Positions 42,379-51,427 of a DNA stretch of 64,000 nt are shown in pieces (positions within the stretch are counted from its first letter, which is position 1; every line of letters starts with the position of its first letter). The stretch spans positions 13,383 through 77,382 of the forward strand of contig CAAFLG010000022.1 in NCBI GenBank assembly GCA_900763705.1. The letters run 5' to 3'. Position numbers and translations under genes: made by a program. The stretch is from an uncultured Oscillospiraceae bacterium (GTDB lineage: Bacteria > Bacillota > Clostridia > Oscillospirales > Oscillospiraceae). The notes beneath the pieces are model-generated. The model saw only the letters and a program-made list of their open reading frames with translations, did not search any database and was not told where the DNA came from.

Positions 42379-43083
42379 ATGGCGGAGTTCGTCACATTTG
42401 AAGATGTTTCCAAGGTCTATCACAGCGGCGAGGTGGAGATCCGCGCTGTGGATCATATCAGCTTTACGATCGGCAAGGGGGAGTTCTGCGTTATCGTGGG
42501 TCCCTCGGGCGCGGGCAAGACGACGGTTTTGAATATGCTCGGCGGCATGGACGCCTGCTCGGGCGGCACGATCACGGTCGACGGCACGCGCGTGAGCGAC
42601 TTCAACGCCCGCCAGCTCACGACCTACCGCCGCCACGACATCGGCTTTGTCTTCCAGTTCTACAATCTTGTCGGCAACCTCACGGCGCTTGAAAACGTGG
42701 AGCTTGCCGCGCAGATCTGCAAGGACCCGCTCGACGCCGAGGAAGTGCTCGAGGAGGTCGGCCTTGCCGCGCGCGCGAACAACTTCCCCGGCCAGCTCTC
42801 CGGCGGCGAGCAGCAGCGCGTGGCCATCGCCCGCGCGCTGGCGAAGAACCCCAAGCTCCTTTTGTGCGACGAGCCGACCGGCGCGCTCGACTATGTGACG
42901 GGCAAGCAGATCTTGAAGCTCTTGCAGGATACCTGCCGGGAAAAGGGCGTGACGGTCGTGGTCATCACGCACAACAGCGCCATCGCGCCGATGGCGGACC
43001 GCGTCATCCACATCAAGAACGGCACGGTGGAGACGATGCAGTGCAACGAAACGCCGCAGAGCGTGGAAACGATCGAATGGTGA
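42379..43083 (+). CDS. ABC transporter ATP-binding protein (MacB/LolD type)
   Basis: This 234-residue ATPase has Walker A GPSGAGKTT, the Q-loop FVFQFYNLVGNLTALENV, signature LSGGEQQRVAIARAL, Walker B LLLCDEPTGALD and a switch His in VITHN. The FYNLVGNLTALENV form is typical of MacB/LolD/BceA-type ATPases that pair with FtsX-like permeases. GGAGG lies 9 bases before the ATG at 42379. The permease follows 31 bases later. Confidence 0.93.
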   Translation: MAEFVTFEDVSKVYHSGEVEIRAVDHISFTIGKGEFCVIVGPSGAGKTTVLNMLGGMDACSGGTITVDGTRVSDFNARQLTTYRRHDIGFVFQFYNLVGNLTALENVELAAQICKDPLDAEEVLEEVGLAARANNFPGQLSGGEQQRVAIARALAKNPKLLLCDEPTGALDYVTGKQILKLLQDTCREKGVTVVVITHNSAIAPMADRVIHIKNGTVETMQCNETPQSVETIEW

Positions 43084-43114
43084 GAAGAATGTGGGAGAAA
43101 AGGAGGGCGGCACG

Positions 43115-46100
43115 ATGAAAAGCGCGATGCAAAAGGATTTCTGGCGCGAGATCGGACACACGAAGAGCCGCTTTTTTTCCATGATGATCCTTGTGGCGCT
43201 GTCGGTGGCGTTCCTTTCGGGGCTCAAGGCGACCGCGCCGGACATGAAGAAGACCGGCGACGATTATCTCGATTCGCTGCATCTGGCGGATATTCAGGTG
43301 CTCTCGACCCTGGGGCTTACGGACGAGGACATCGACGCGATCCGTGCGCAGAAGAACATCGAAAACGCCGAGGGCGAGTATGTCCTCGACGCCTTCGCCT
43401 CCTCCGACGGGGCGGAAGCGGTCGTAAAGGTCCTGTCGCTGAGCGATCAGGGCATCAACGACGTGCTGCTGCGCGAGGGGCGGATGCCCGCGCGCGCGGA
43501 CGAGTGCGTGGTGGAAGAGAATATGCTGGGGCTTTTGGGCATCGCCATCGGCGATACCATCGCCCTTGAGCCGGACAGCAAGATGGACGACGCGCTCGCG
43601 GACGAGCAATACACGGTGGTCGGCACCGTCCGTTCGCCGGTGTATATTGCGGTGGAGCGCGGCACCTCCACGATCGGCAGCGGCACGGTGAAGGCGTACC
43701 TCTACCTGCCGCGCGAGGCGTTTACGCTCGACTACTATACGGCGGCCTATGTGCGCGTTTCCGGCGCGGCGGAGATGACCGCCTTCTATGATGAGTACGA
43801 CGACTACATTGACGATGTGATCGACTCGCTCGAGGACTTTGCCGATGCGCGCGCGCTTCTGCGCCACGACGATCTTGTGGACGAGGCGACGGAAAAGCTC
43901 GACGATGCGCAGAAGGAACTGGACGACGCCAAGGCCGAGGCCGACGAGGAGCTCGGCAAGGCGCAGAAGGAGCTCAGGGACGCGCGCAGAAAGCTCGACG
44001 ACGGCTGGAAGGAATACCGCGAGGGTCAGCAGGAGCTTGCCGATTCGCGCGTGAAGCTGGACGACGCCAAAGCCGAACTGGACGACGGCGAGGTAAAGTA
44101 TCTTGACGGCCTGAGAGAGTATCAAAAGGCGCTGGATGACTATGAAAGAGGCAGGGCGGAGTATGAAGACGGCCTTGCCGAATACGAAAACGGCGCAAAG
44201 AAGCTTGCCGAGGGAGAACGGGAGCTTGCCGCAGGCAGGAGCAAACTGGAAAGCGGCCAGCAGCAGCTCAATTCGCTGGCCACGACCGTGACGGATGCGC
44301 TCGCGGCCGGGGGCTCGCCCTACGAGGGCGGGCCGGGGAAGCTGCTCGACGATCTCGGCCGCGGCGACAGCGCGGCCATCGCCGCGACGGACCGCGCGCT
44401 GAACGGTATGCGCGCACAGCTTGAAGGCGGCATCGCGCGGGCGCAGGGCGAGATCGACAAGATGCAGGCACAGCTCGCTGAGGTCAATGAGACGATCGAG
44501 CAGCTTTCGAAGATCCCACCTGGATCGATGACGGAGAAAGAAGCGCGAACGCTTGCACAGATGCAGGCTGCAAAACCGGAGCTCGAGGCCGGCATTGCCA
44601 CCGCGCAGGCGCAGAAGGCGCAGATGGAGCAGCAGCTTGCCCAGCTGCAAAGCGTCAGCGCGAGCAGCATCGCCGCAAACAAGCGGGAACTGGACAACGG
44701 ATGGAGCGAGTATTACAGCGGCGCGGCCGAGCTCGACGCGGGCAGAAAAGAGCTGCTTGACGCCAAAAAGCAGCTGGACGACGCAAAAGCGCAGCTCAAC
44801 GACGCGCCCGCGCAGCTTGCGGACGCAAAGCAGGAGCTTGCCGACGCGCGCAGGGAGCTGGACGACGGCTGGAAGGAATATTACGACGGCGAAGAGAAAT
44901 ACGCCGACGGCGCACAGGAGCTGGCCGACGCCTACCGCGAACTGACGGACGGCGAAAAGGACTACCGCAAGGGCCAGCGCGAGTACGAGGACGGCAAGGC
45001 CGAGGCGGACGAAAAGATCGCCGACGCGCAGGAAAAGATCACCGATGCCCGCCGCGAGGTCGCGGACATTGAAAGCTGCGAGTGGTATCTCTTCAGCCGC
45101 AGCTACAATCCCGGCTACACGGGCTTCGGTCAGGACGCCGAGCGCATGGCGAACCTTGCAAGCGTCTTCCCCATCATCTTCTTCCTCGTGGCGGCGCTCG
45201 TGTGCCTCACGACGATGACGCGCATGGTCGAAGAACAGCGCGTGCAGATCGGCTCACTCAAGGCGATGGGCTACAGCGGCCTTGCCATTTCCCGCAAGTA
45301 TCTCTTCTACGGGCTGCTGCCGAGTCTGACGGGAGGCGTTTTCGGCCTTGTCATCGGCTACATCCTCTTCCCCAAGATGATCTTCACGGCCTATCAGATC
45401 ATGTATCAGATGCCGGATATCGAGCTGCGCGCCTATCCGGAGATCTCGATCTTCTCCGTGCTGGCGGCAGTCGCCTGCACAACGCTCGCGACGCTCTGGG
45501 CCTGCCTTGCCACGCTGCGCGAGACGCCCGCGAGCCTGATGCGCCCCCGCACGCCGAAGGCGGGCAAGCGCGTCTTCCTTGAGTACATCCGCCCCCTGTG
45601 GAAGAGAATGTCCTTCACCCATAAGGTGACGGCGCGCAACCTCTTCCGCTATCAAAAACGCTTCTGGATGACGGTCATCGGCATCGGCGGCTGCACCGCG
45701 CTCATCATCGCGGGCTTCGGCCTGCGCTCGTCGCTTCTCTTTACGATGTCGCGCCAGTATGACGATCTCTTCCACTACTCCGCGCAGGTGGCGCTCTCGG
45801 ACAATGCGCTGAGCACTGAGCGGCAGGCGGTGGAGGACTTCCTCGCAGGCGATGAGCGCATCGTGAACTATGTTCCCTGCGAGGCCTCGTCCGCCACGGT
45901 GGTCACCCCCTCCTATTCTACCACCGCCTATGTCGAGGTGATGGCCTCCGACGAGATCGGCAAGGTCGTGGATCTTTTCGACTACAAGAGCGGAGATCCC
46001 ATCACAATGGGCGATGAGGGCGTATACATCGATCAGAAGCTCTCCGAGCTTTTGAAGGTCTCGGTGGGCGACACCTTCTTCCTCGACGGCGACGTGCGCG

Positions 46101-46744
46101 GCGATGTGACGGTCGCGGGCATCTACGAGCACTATACGGGACACTTCATCTATATGACGCCCGGCTACTATGAAAATGCGCTCCACGCCGACGGCGAGCC
46201 GAACGCCTACCTTCTGAACTTCACGAGCGACGATACCGACACCTGCAACGCCATCTTTGAAAAGCTGCTCAGTCTGAGCGGCGTGGCGACGACCTCGCGT
46301 ATGCGCGACACGCAGGATACCTACATGCACAGCATGGAGCGCGTGGACTTCGTTGTGGTCATCATCATTCTGGCGGCGGCGGCGCTGGCGATGGTCGTGC
46401 TCTTCAACCTCTCGAACATCAACATCACCGAGCGCCAGCGCGAGCTTGCGACCATCAAGCTGCTGGGCTTTTACGATGGCGAGGTCTCGGCCTATGTGTA
46501 TCGCGAGAACATCGTGCTCACGGTGTTCGGCATCCTGCTGGGCTGCTTCATGGGCCACTGGCTGCACATCTACCTTGTCCGCTCCACGGAGATCGACCTC
46601 ATGATGTTCGGACGGCAGACGGCAACGTCGGCCTATGTCTACGCGGCGATATTGACGATGCTCTTCTCCGTCGCGGTCAACATCCTCGCGCACTTCCGGA
46701 TGAAGAAGATCGATATGGTCGAAAGTCTCAAGAGCGCGGAATAA
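43115..46744 (+). CDS. FtsX-like ABC permease with large coiled-coil insert
   Basis: This 1209-residue permease has a helix at about residues 15-38, a MacB-like extracytoplasmic region, then a very long helical insert (about 255-655) built from repeats of the type DAKxELDDGxxEYxDG, rich in Asp, Glu, Lys and Ala. Two FtsX blocks of helices follow (about 690-800, and 850-880 with the final three near 1070-1205). The insert resembles long coiled-coil arms of some Firmicutes permeases and probably reaches through the cell wall. With the ATPase at 42379 it likely works as a mechanotransmission-type transporter, moving peptides or envelope components. The ATG at 43115 follows AAAGGAGGG. Confidence 0.88.
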   Translation: MKSAMQKDFWREIGHTKSRFFSMMILVALSVAFLSGLKATAPDMKKTGDDYLDSLHLADIQVLSTLGLTDEDIDAIRAQKNIENAEGEYVLDAFASSDGAEAVVKVLSLSDQGINDVLLREGRMPARADECVVEENMLGLLGIAIGDTIALEPDSKMDDALADEQYTVVGTVRSPVYIAVERGTSTIGSGTVKAYLYLPREAFTLDYYTAAYVRVSGAAEMTAFYDEYDDYIDDVIDSLEDFADARALLRHDDLVDEATEKLDDAQKELDDAKAEADEELGKAQKELRDARRKLDDGWKEYREGQQELADSRVKLDDAKAELDDGEVKYLDGLREYQKALDDYERGRAEYEDGLAEYENGAKKLAEGERELAAGRSKLESGQQQLNSLATTVTDALAAGGSPYEGGPGKLLDDLGRGDSAAIAATDRALNGMRAQLEGGIARAQGEIDKMQAQLAEVNETIEQLSKIPPGSMTEKEARTLAQMQAAKPELEAGIATAQAQKAQMEQQLAQLQSVSASSIAANKRELDNGWSEYYSGAAELDAGRKELLDAKKQLDDAKAQLNDAPAQLADAKQELADARRELDDGWKEYYDGEEKYADGAQELADAYRELTDGEKDYRKGQREYEDGKAEADEKIADAQEKITDARREVADIESCEWYLFSRSYNPGYTGFGQDAERMANLASVFPIIFFLVAALVCLTTMTRMVEEQRVQIGSLKAMGYSGLAISRKYLFYGLLPSLTGGVFGLVIGYILFPKMIFTAYQIMYQMPDIELRAYPEISIFSVLAAVACTTLATLWACLATLRETPASLMRPRTPKAGKRVFLEYIRPLWKRMSFTHKVTARNLFRYQKRFWMTVIGIGGCTALIIAGFGLRSSLLFTMSRQYDDLFHYSAQVALSDNALSTERQAVEDFLAGDERIVNYVPCEASSATVVTPSYSTTAYVEVMASDEIGKVVDLFDYKSGDPITMGDEGVYIDQKLSELLKVSVGDTFFLDGDVRGDVTVAGIYEHYTGHFIYMTPGYYENALHADGEPNAYLLNFTSDDTDTCNAIFEKLLSLSGVATTSRMRDTQDTYMHSMERVDFVVVIIILAAAALAMVVLFNLSNINITERQRELATIKLLGFYDGEVSAYVYRENIVLTVFGILLGCFMGHWLHIYLVRSTEIDLMMFGRQTATSAYVYAAILTMLFSVAVNILAHFRMKKIDMVESLKSAE

Positions 46745-46749
46745 ATTTC

Positions 46750-46779
46750 TTGTTTCACGGCAGTGCATTGTGCTACAAT
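46750..46779 (+). promoter_or_regulatory. Possible promoter before phosphoesterase gene
   Basis: TTGTTT (46750-46755), 18-bp spacer, TACAAT (46774-46779). The next hairpin begins at once at 46780, so a transcript from here would start inside that terminator. Confidence 0.4.
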
Positions 46780-46815
46780 AAGGGGCGGCGAAAAAAGCCG
46801 CCCCTTACCTTTTTT
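46780..46815 (+). terminator. Terminator after ABC permease
   Basis: AAGGGGCGGC (46780-46789) pairs with GCCGCCCCTT (46797-46806), followed by ACCTTTTTT. Confidence 0.8.
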
Positions 46816-46848
46816 CGCGCATTTGTGCGCATAGCGATAGGAGTTTCC

Positions 46849-47706
46849 ATGGCGAATCAAAGAAGAAAACATCATTTTTGGCGCAATCTGCTTGTCCTCA
46901 TCGTGCTGTTCGGCCTCTTCCTCTGCTGGGACAACAGCAGCATCGAGACGGACGAGGTCACGTTCTCCTCGGACGCGCTGCCCACCGGCTTTGACGGCTG
47001 CCGCATCGTGCACTTGAGCGATCTGCATGGCAAATACTTCGGCAAGGGCAACGAGCGCCTGTACAGTGCGGTCAAGGCCGCGCAGCCGGAGTATATCTTC
47101 GTGACGGGCGACTTAGTCGACCGCCGCACGGAGGACCCGAACGCCTACGCCGCGGAAGTCGGCGCAGCGCTCTCGGCCATCGCGCCGACGTATTACGTCA
47201 CGGGCAACCACGAGTGGGGACATGGCACCGCCGTCGTGCGCGCGCTCAAGAGCACGCTGCGCGAGAGCGGCGTGACGGTGCTCTCCAACGAATTTACGTA
47301 TCTTGCGCGCAACGGTGATACCATCGTGCTCGCGGGCATCGACGATCCGAACGGCTACGCCGATCAGGAAACGCCGTACGAGCTCGCTCAGGAGGTCTAC
47401 GCCGCCTGCGGCGACCCCTTCTGGATGCTGCTCGCGCACCGAAACGACCGCTTTGCGCGGGAATACAGTCTCCTCGGCGCGGACTTAACGATCTCCGGTC
47501 ACGGCCACGGCGGCATCTGGAGACTTCCGTTCGTGGGCGGGGTGTTCGGCACGCAGCGCAACCTCTTCCCATCGTACACCTCGGGCTTTTATGCCGACAA
47601 CGGCGCGTCCGTCTTCGTCAACCGCGGGCTCGGAAACTCGCCGCGCGTCATCCCGCGCATCTTCAACCGCCCGCAGGTCGCGGTCATCACACTGGAAAGG
47701 GGCTGA
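46849..47706 (+). CDS. Membrane-anchored metallophosphoesterase (YkuE-like)
   Basis: This 285-residue calcineurin-type phosphoesterase has one N-terminal helix (NLLVLIVLFGLFLCW) and the metal motifs HLSDLHG, VTGDLVD, GNHEW and SGHGHGG. It resembles YkuE and other outward-facing enzymes that act on phospholipids or envelope phosphates. ATAGGAG precedes the ATG at 46849; upstream in-frame starts lie in the terminator region. It ends 4 bases before mnmG, so the two genes are likely co-transcribed. Confidence 0.88.
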   Translation: MANQRRKHHFWRNLLVLIVLFGLFLCWDNSSIETDEVTFSSDALPTGFDGCRIVHLSDLHGKYFGKGNERLYSAVKAAQPEYIFVTGDLVDRRTEDPNAYAAEVGAALSAIAPTYYVTGNHEWGHGTAVVRALKSTLRESGVTVLSNEFTYLARNGDTIVLAGIDDPNGYADQETPYELAQEVYAACGDPFWMLLAHRNDRFAREYSLLGADLTISGHGHGGIWRLPFVGGVFGTQRNLFPSYTSGFYADNGASVFVNRGLGNSPRVIPRIFNRPQVAVITLERG

Positions 47707-47710
47707 GGCT

Positions 47711-49588
47711 ATGCGTGAATTTTCTGCCGGAAGCTACGATGTCGCCGTCATCGGCGCGGGCCACGCGGGCATCGAGGCATCTCTTGCCTGTGCGCGCCTC
47801 GGCATGAAAACGGTGTGCTTTACCATCAACTTAGACGCGGTGGGCAATATGCCCTGCAACCCCGCCATCGGCGGCACGGGCAAGGGCCATCTCGTGCGCG
47901 AGCTCGACGCCCTCGGCGGCGAGATGGCAAAGGCCGCGGATGAAGCCTGCATCCAGTACCGGATGCTTAACCGCGGCAAGGGTCCCGCCGTCTGGTCGCT
48001 GCGCGCGCAGGCCGACCGGCGGCGCTATCAGAGCGTGATGAAGCACGCGCTCGAGCGGCAGGAAAATCTCCTGCTGCGTCAGGCGGAGATCGTCGACTTA
48101 CGCGTCACCGACGGCCACGTGTCCGCCGTTGTGACCGAGACAGGCGGCGTTTACGCGGTCAAGGCCGTCATCCTCTGCTCGGGCACATTTTTGGATGGCC
48201 GCACCATCGTCGGCGAATGTGTGCGCGAGAGCGGCCCGGACGGGATGCACGCCTCGCTGACGCTGGCGGAAGCACTCAGGAAGCTCGGCCTTCCCCTGCG
48301 CCGCTTCAAGACCGGCACGCCGCCGCGCGTGAACGCGCGCAGCGTCGATTTTTCTCAGATGGAGGTGCAGCCGGGCGACGAAGCGCCGCTGCCCTTCTCG
48401 TTTTCGACGCAAACGCCGCCTCAAAATCAGGTGGTCTGCTACTTAACGTATACGAGCGAGGAGACGCACCGCGTCATCCGCGAGAATCTGGATCGAAGCC
48501 CCATCTACTCGGGCGTCATCGAGGGCGTCGGTCCGCGCTACTGCCCGAGCATCGAGACGAAGATCGTCCGCTTCCCCGACAAGCCCCGCCATCAGCTCTT
48601 CATCGAGCCCATGGGCCTCGATACCGAGGAGCTCTACATTCAGGGCTTTTCGTCGTCCATGCCCGAGGAGGTGCAGATCGAAATGCTGCACTCGGTCAAG
48701 GGATTGGAGCACGCGGAGATCATGCGCCCGGCCTACGCCATCGAGTATGACTGCATCGACCCCACCGCGCTCTACCCGACGCTGGAATATAAGCATATTT
48801 CGGGCTTGTACGGCGCGGGACAGTTCAACGGCTCGTCGGGCTACGAGGAGGCGGCGGTGCAGGGCTTTGTCGCGGGCGTGAACGCGGCGCGGAAAATAAA
48901 GGGCGAATCGCCCTTCATCCTGGGCCGCGAGCAGGCCTACATCGGCACGCTCATCGACGACCTTGTGACCAAGGGGACGAACGAGCCCTACCGCATGATG
49001 ACGAGCCGCAGCGAATACCGCCTCATCCTCCGGCAGGACAATGCCGACGAGCGCCTTGCGCCCATCGGGCATGAGCTCGGTCTCGTCAGCGACGAGACGC
49101 TGCAAAGGGTCGTGGGCAAGTACGACGCGGTGCGCCGCGAGATCAAGCGCCTCGAGCACACGGGCGTCCCCTCGTCTGACGCGCTCAACGCGCTGCTTTC
49201 CTCGCGCGGCACGGCGGAGGTGCGCGACGGCAGTCCCCTCATCGCGCTGCTGCGCCGCCCGCAGCTCACCTATGACGACCTGCGCGATTTTGATGCGGGC
49301 TGCCGCGCCTTCCCGCCCGCACTCGCCGAGAGCGTGGAGATCGCCGTCAAATACGAGGGCTACATCCGCCGCCAGATGGCGGAGGTCGCGGAGTTTGCGC
49401 GCCTGGAGCGCCGCGCCATCCCCGAGGACATCGACTACGCAAAGATCGACGGTCTTCGTTTGGAGGCGCGCGAAAAGCTCGCCGCCATTCGTCCGCAGAA
49501 TCTGGGGCAGGCGGGGCGCATCTCGGGCGTCAGCCCGGCGGACGTCGCGGCTTTAATGCTCTATATTACTTCAAAAACGCGGGACTGA
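47711..49588 (+). CDS. mnmG: tRNA uridine-34 carboxymethylaminomethyl modification enzyme MnmG
   Basis: This 625-residue FAD protein forms cmnm5U34 in tRNAs together with MnmE. It has the FAD motif GAGHAGIEAS, the IGGTGKGHLVRE block, FKTGTPPR, GLYGAGQFNGSSGYEEAA and the C-terminal helical domain. mnmE is not next to it. The stop TGA (49586-49588) lies exactly in the loop of hairpin 4 of structured element C, which runs on the other strand. Confidence 0.96.
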   Translation: MREFSAGSYDVAVIGAGHAGIEASLACARLGMKTVCFTINLDAVGNMPCNPAIGGTGKGHLVRELDALGGEMAKAADEACIQYRMLNRGKGPAVWSLRAQADRRRYQSVMKHALERQENLLLRQAEIVDLRVTDGHVSAVVTETGGVYAVKAVILCSGTFLDGRTIVGECVRESGPDGMHASLTLAEALRKLGLPLRRFKTGTPPRVNARSVDFSQMEVQPGDEAPLPFSFSTQTPPQNQVVCYLTYTSEETHRVIRENLDRSPIYSGVIEGVGPRYCPSIETKIVRFPDKPRHQLFIEPMGLDTEELYIQGFSSSMPEEVQIEMLHSVKGLEHAEIMRPAYAIEYDCIDPTALYPTLEYKHISGLYGAGQFNGSSGYEEAAVQGFVAGVNAARKIKGESPFILGREQAYIGTLIDDLVTKGTNEPYRMMTSRSEYRLILRQDNADERLAPIGHELGLVSDETLQRVVGKYDAVRREIKRLEHTGVPSSDALNALLSSRGTAEVRDGSPLIALLRRPQLTYDDLRDFDAGCRAFPPALAESVEIAVKYEGYIRRQMAEVAEFARLERRAIPEDIDYAKIDGLRLEAREKLAAIRPQNLGQAGRISGVSPADVAALMLYITSKTRD

Positions 49589-49755
49589 GTCCCGCGTTTT
49601 TGAGAGGGGATTGCAGCCCGCTGCGCGCAGAAGTTGCCCGCCTTGGCGGGCAACTTCCACACTTGCGGACTGAGAGGGGTAAATCGCCACGCACCGGTCG
49701 CGGCGATTTACGATCAAAATCATTTCGAGCCTGCGGGCTCGAAACTCTGCGAGGC
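49571..49755 (-). ncRNA. Dispersed structured element, copy C (four-hairpin candidate RNA)
   Basis: Read on the minus strand from 49755: GCCTCGCAGAGTTT box (49742-49755); hairpin 1 (49723-49731/49736-49744); connector with TTTGATCGT; hairpin 2 (49679-49688/49702-49711) with loop GCGACCGGTGCGT; P3 AGTCCGC...GCGGGCT around AAGTGTG, hairpin 3 (49630-49642/49645-49657) and TGCGCGCA; TGCAATCCCCTCTCA; hairpin 4 (49571-49585/49589-49603). P3 uses a U-G pair that only works on this strand. Hairpin 4 covers the end of mnmG. Confidence 0.7.
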
Positions 49756-49774
49756 TTTTAACCCCTATATACGA

Positions 49775-49812
49775 AAACAGGCGGTCGCTGCGTTGGCAGC
49801 GGCCGCCTGTTT
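49775..49812 (-). terminator. Terminator of the OadB-OadG-like operon
   Basis: A 10-bp outer stem (49775-49784 with 49803-49812) with an inner CGCTGC/GCAGCG helix, reading on the minus strand into TTTTCGTAT. It occupies the same relative place before element C as the hairpin at 10057 before element A. Confidence 0.75.
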
Positions 49813-49824
49813 ATGTTTGGGGTT

Positions 49825-49941
49825 TTACTTTTTACCGAATTTAGTGAAGAGTGTGACTAATACGGTGATCAGCCCCATCACAGCGAAGATGCCGAGCATT
49901 CCCTGCCCCGTGATGAGCAGCGCGATCTCAAGATTTGTCAT
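49825..49941 (-). CDS. OadG-like small membrane protein (decarboxylase gamma-type), 38 residues
   Basis: A 38-residue frame (MTNLEIALLITGQGMLG..., ending TKFGKK) has one transmembrane helix with the QGMLGIFAVMG turn found in gamma subunits of sodium-pumping decarboxylases. GGAGGAACGCAC precedes the ATG. It follows the OadB-like gene by 13 bases. It lacks the Pro/His-rich metal-binding tail of ordinary OadG, so it is a minimal form, probably only stabilising the beta subunit. Confidence 0.75.
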   Translation of the reverse strand: MTNLEIALLITGQGMLGIFAVMGLITVLVTLFTKFGKK

Positions 49942-49954
49942 AGTGCGTTCCTCC

Positions 49955-51094
49955 TTAACCCATGAGCTGCGGCACGAGATTCAAGATCATGCCGCCCGCA
50001 AGCACCGATGCGATCTGACCGGCGACGTTCGCGCCGACGGCGTGCATCAGCAGGTGGTTGGTGCAGTCCGCCTCCTGCCCCATCTTCTGGATGACGCGCG
50101 CGGACATCGGGAAGGCCGAGATACCGGCCGCGCCGACCATGGGGTTCACCTTGTTCTTGCAGAAGAGGTTCAGAAGCTTTGCGAACATCACGCCCGCGAT
50201 GGAGTCAAAGACGAAGGCGACAAGACCAAGCGCCATGATGATGAGCGTGTTGAGATTGACGAACTGATCGGCCTGCATCGAGAAGGAGATCGTGATGCCG
50301 AGCAGGAGCGTGATGAGGTTGGCAAGGTCGTTCTGCGCTGTTTCGGAGAGACGGTCAAGGCAGCCGCACTCGCGCAGGAGGTTGCCGAACATCAGAAAGC
50401 CCACGAGCGAGACGGACATCGGCGCGATGAAGCCGGCGATGATCGTGACCATGATGGGGAAGCAGATGCGCAGCGAACGGGAGACATGCTTGGGGTTGTA
50501 GGGCATGTGCATCGCGCGCTCTTTCTTGGTGGTCACGAGCTTGATGGCGAACGGCTGGATGATCGGCACGAGCGCCATATACGAGTAGGCGGCGACCGCG
50601 ATAGGCCCAATATAATTGGAGTGCAAGACCTGCGAAACAAGGATCGACGTCGGGCCGTCCGCCGCGCCGATGATGCCGATGGAGGCTGCGTCCTTGAGGT
50701 CAAAGCCCAGCATGACCGCCGCGATCATCGCAAAGAAGATGCCGAACTGCGCCGCCGCGCCGAAGAGGAACATCTTCGGGTTTGAAAGCAGCGGGCCGAA
50801 GTCGATCATCGCGCCGATGCCGATGAACAGCAGCAGCGGCAGCGCCTCACTCGCTTCGATCGTCGTTTCAAAGAGCCACTGAATGATGCCCTGACTCTCG
50901 CCCACGCCCGCGACCATCTGGTTCAGAACGCCGGACATCGGCAGGTTCACGAGGATCGCGCCGAAGCCCATCGGCAGCAGAAGCGAGGGCTCATAGTCCT
51001 TTTTGATGGCGAGATAGATGAGCAGCGCGCCCACCACATACATCACGCACTGCTGCGGTGTGACCGCGCGGATGCCGTCAAGCAAAAACTCCAT
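49955..51094 (-). CDS. Orphan OadB-like sodium-pumping decarboxylase beta subunit
   Basis: This 379-residue polytopic membrane protein has the beta-subunit features: MIDFGPLL early, the re-entrant IIGAADGPTSI (residues 141-151, with the Asp that carries Na+), a Pro-rich middle and the C-terminal GISAFPMSARV-x-HLLMHAVGANVAGQ. The ATG at 51094 has AAGGAGT upstream. No carboxyltransferase alpha or biotin carrier gene is near; only the mini-gamma follows. The leader is a yybP-ykoY-type riboswitch, so the gene seems controlled by Mn2+ and may not serve a decarboxylase. Confidence 0.9.
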   Translation of the reverse strand: MEFLLDGIRAVTPQQCVMYVVGALLIYLAIKKDYEPSLLLPMGFGAILVNLPMSGVLNQMVAGVGESQGIIQWLFETTIEASEALPLLLFIGIGAMIDFGPLLSNPKMFLFGAAAQFGIFFAMIAAVMLGFDLKDAASIGIIGAADGPTSILVSQVLHSNYIGPIAVAAYSYMALVPIIQPFAIKLVTTKKERAMHMPYNPKHVSRSLRICFPIMVTIIAGFIAPMSVSLVGFLMFGNLLRECGCLDRLSETAQNDLANLITLLLGITISFSMQADQFVNLNTLIIMALGLVAFVFDSIAGVMFAKLLNLFCKNKVNPMVGAAGISAFPMSARVIQKMGQEADCTNHLLMHAVGANVAGQIASVLAGGMILNLVPQLMG

Positions 51095-51127
51095 GCTGTA
51101 AACACTCCTTATACTCAGTCGGTTTTG

Positions 51128-51268
51128 GTAGCCGGACAAAAGAAAAAAGACCTCTACCGCGGGCGCCGCCCGGGGTAAAAGTCTTGCCATTTCGCAAGCA
51201 GACCGGGGAAACTTTCCCGCGATGACGATCTGCTCAACGCCCGTGGGCGCCGGCTACTCCCTTTTTTC
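51128..51268 (-). promoter_or_regulatory. yybP-ykoY (manganese) riboswitch
   Basis: On the minus strand the leader reads AAAGGGAGTAGCCGG, then ATCGTCATCGCGGGAAAG, CCCCGGTCTGC, and GCAAGACTTTTACC. These match the class in order: GGGAGTAG, the CGUCA loop, the ACCGGC-like turn and GCAAGACYUUUACC. A terminator follows (about 51142-51184: AGACTTTTACC pairing with GGTAGAGGTCT, then TTTTTT). CCGGCTAC downstream (51128-51135) can pair with GTAGCCGG at the 5' end, giving an alternative fold. It precedes the OadB-like gene. Confidence 0.85.
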
Positions 51269-51278
51269 CGTGCTGCAA

Positions 51279-51307
51279 AAGGTATCACATTTTTTTTGCG
51301 CTGTCAA
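51279..51307 (-). promoter_or_regulatory. Promoter of OadB-like operon
   Basis: Minus strand TTGACA (51302-51307), 17-bp spacer, TACCTT (51279-51284). The start point is just before the riboswitch. Confidence 0.65.
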
Positions 51308-51392
51308 GCGCTCACGGGCGTATTTTGCCGTAGTTTACAAGTTTTTACTCCAAATTTACATCTTTTTCTGCCCTGAGAGCGCCGCGGCGGGC

Positions 51393-51421
51393 TTGACAAA
51401 GCAAAAAAAAGCCGATATATT
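51393..51421 (+). promoter_or_regulatory. Promoter of ileS
   Basis: TTGACA (51393-51398), 17-bp spacer, TATATT (51416-51421), ahead of the T-box leader. Confidence 0.8.
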
Positions 51422-51427
51422 ACTACT

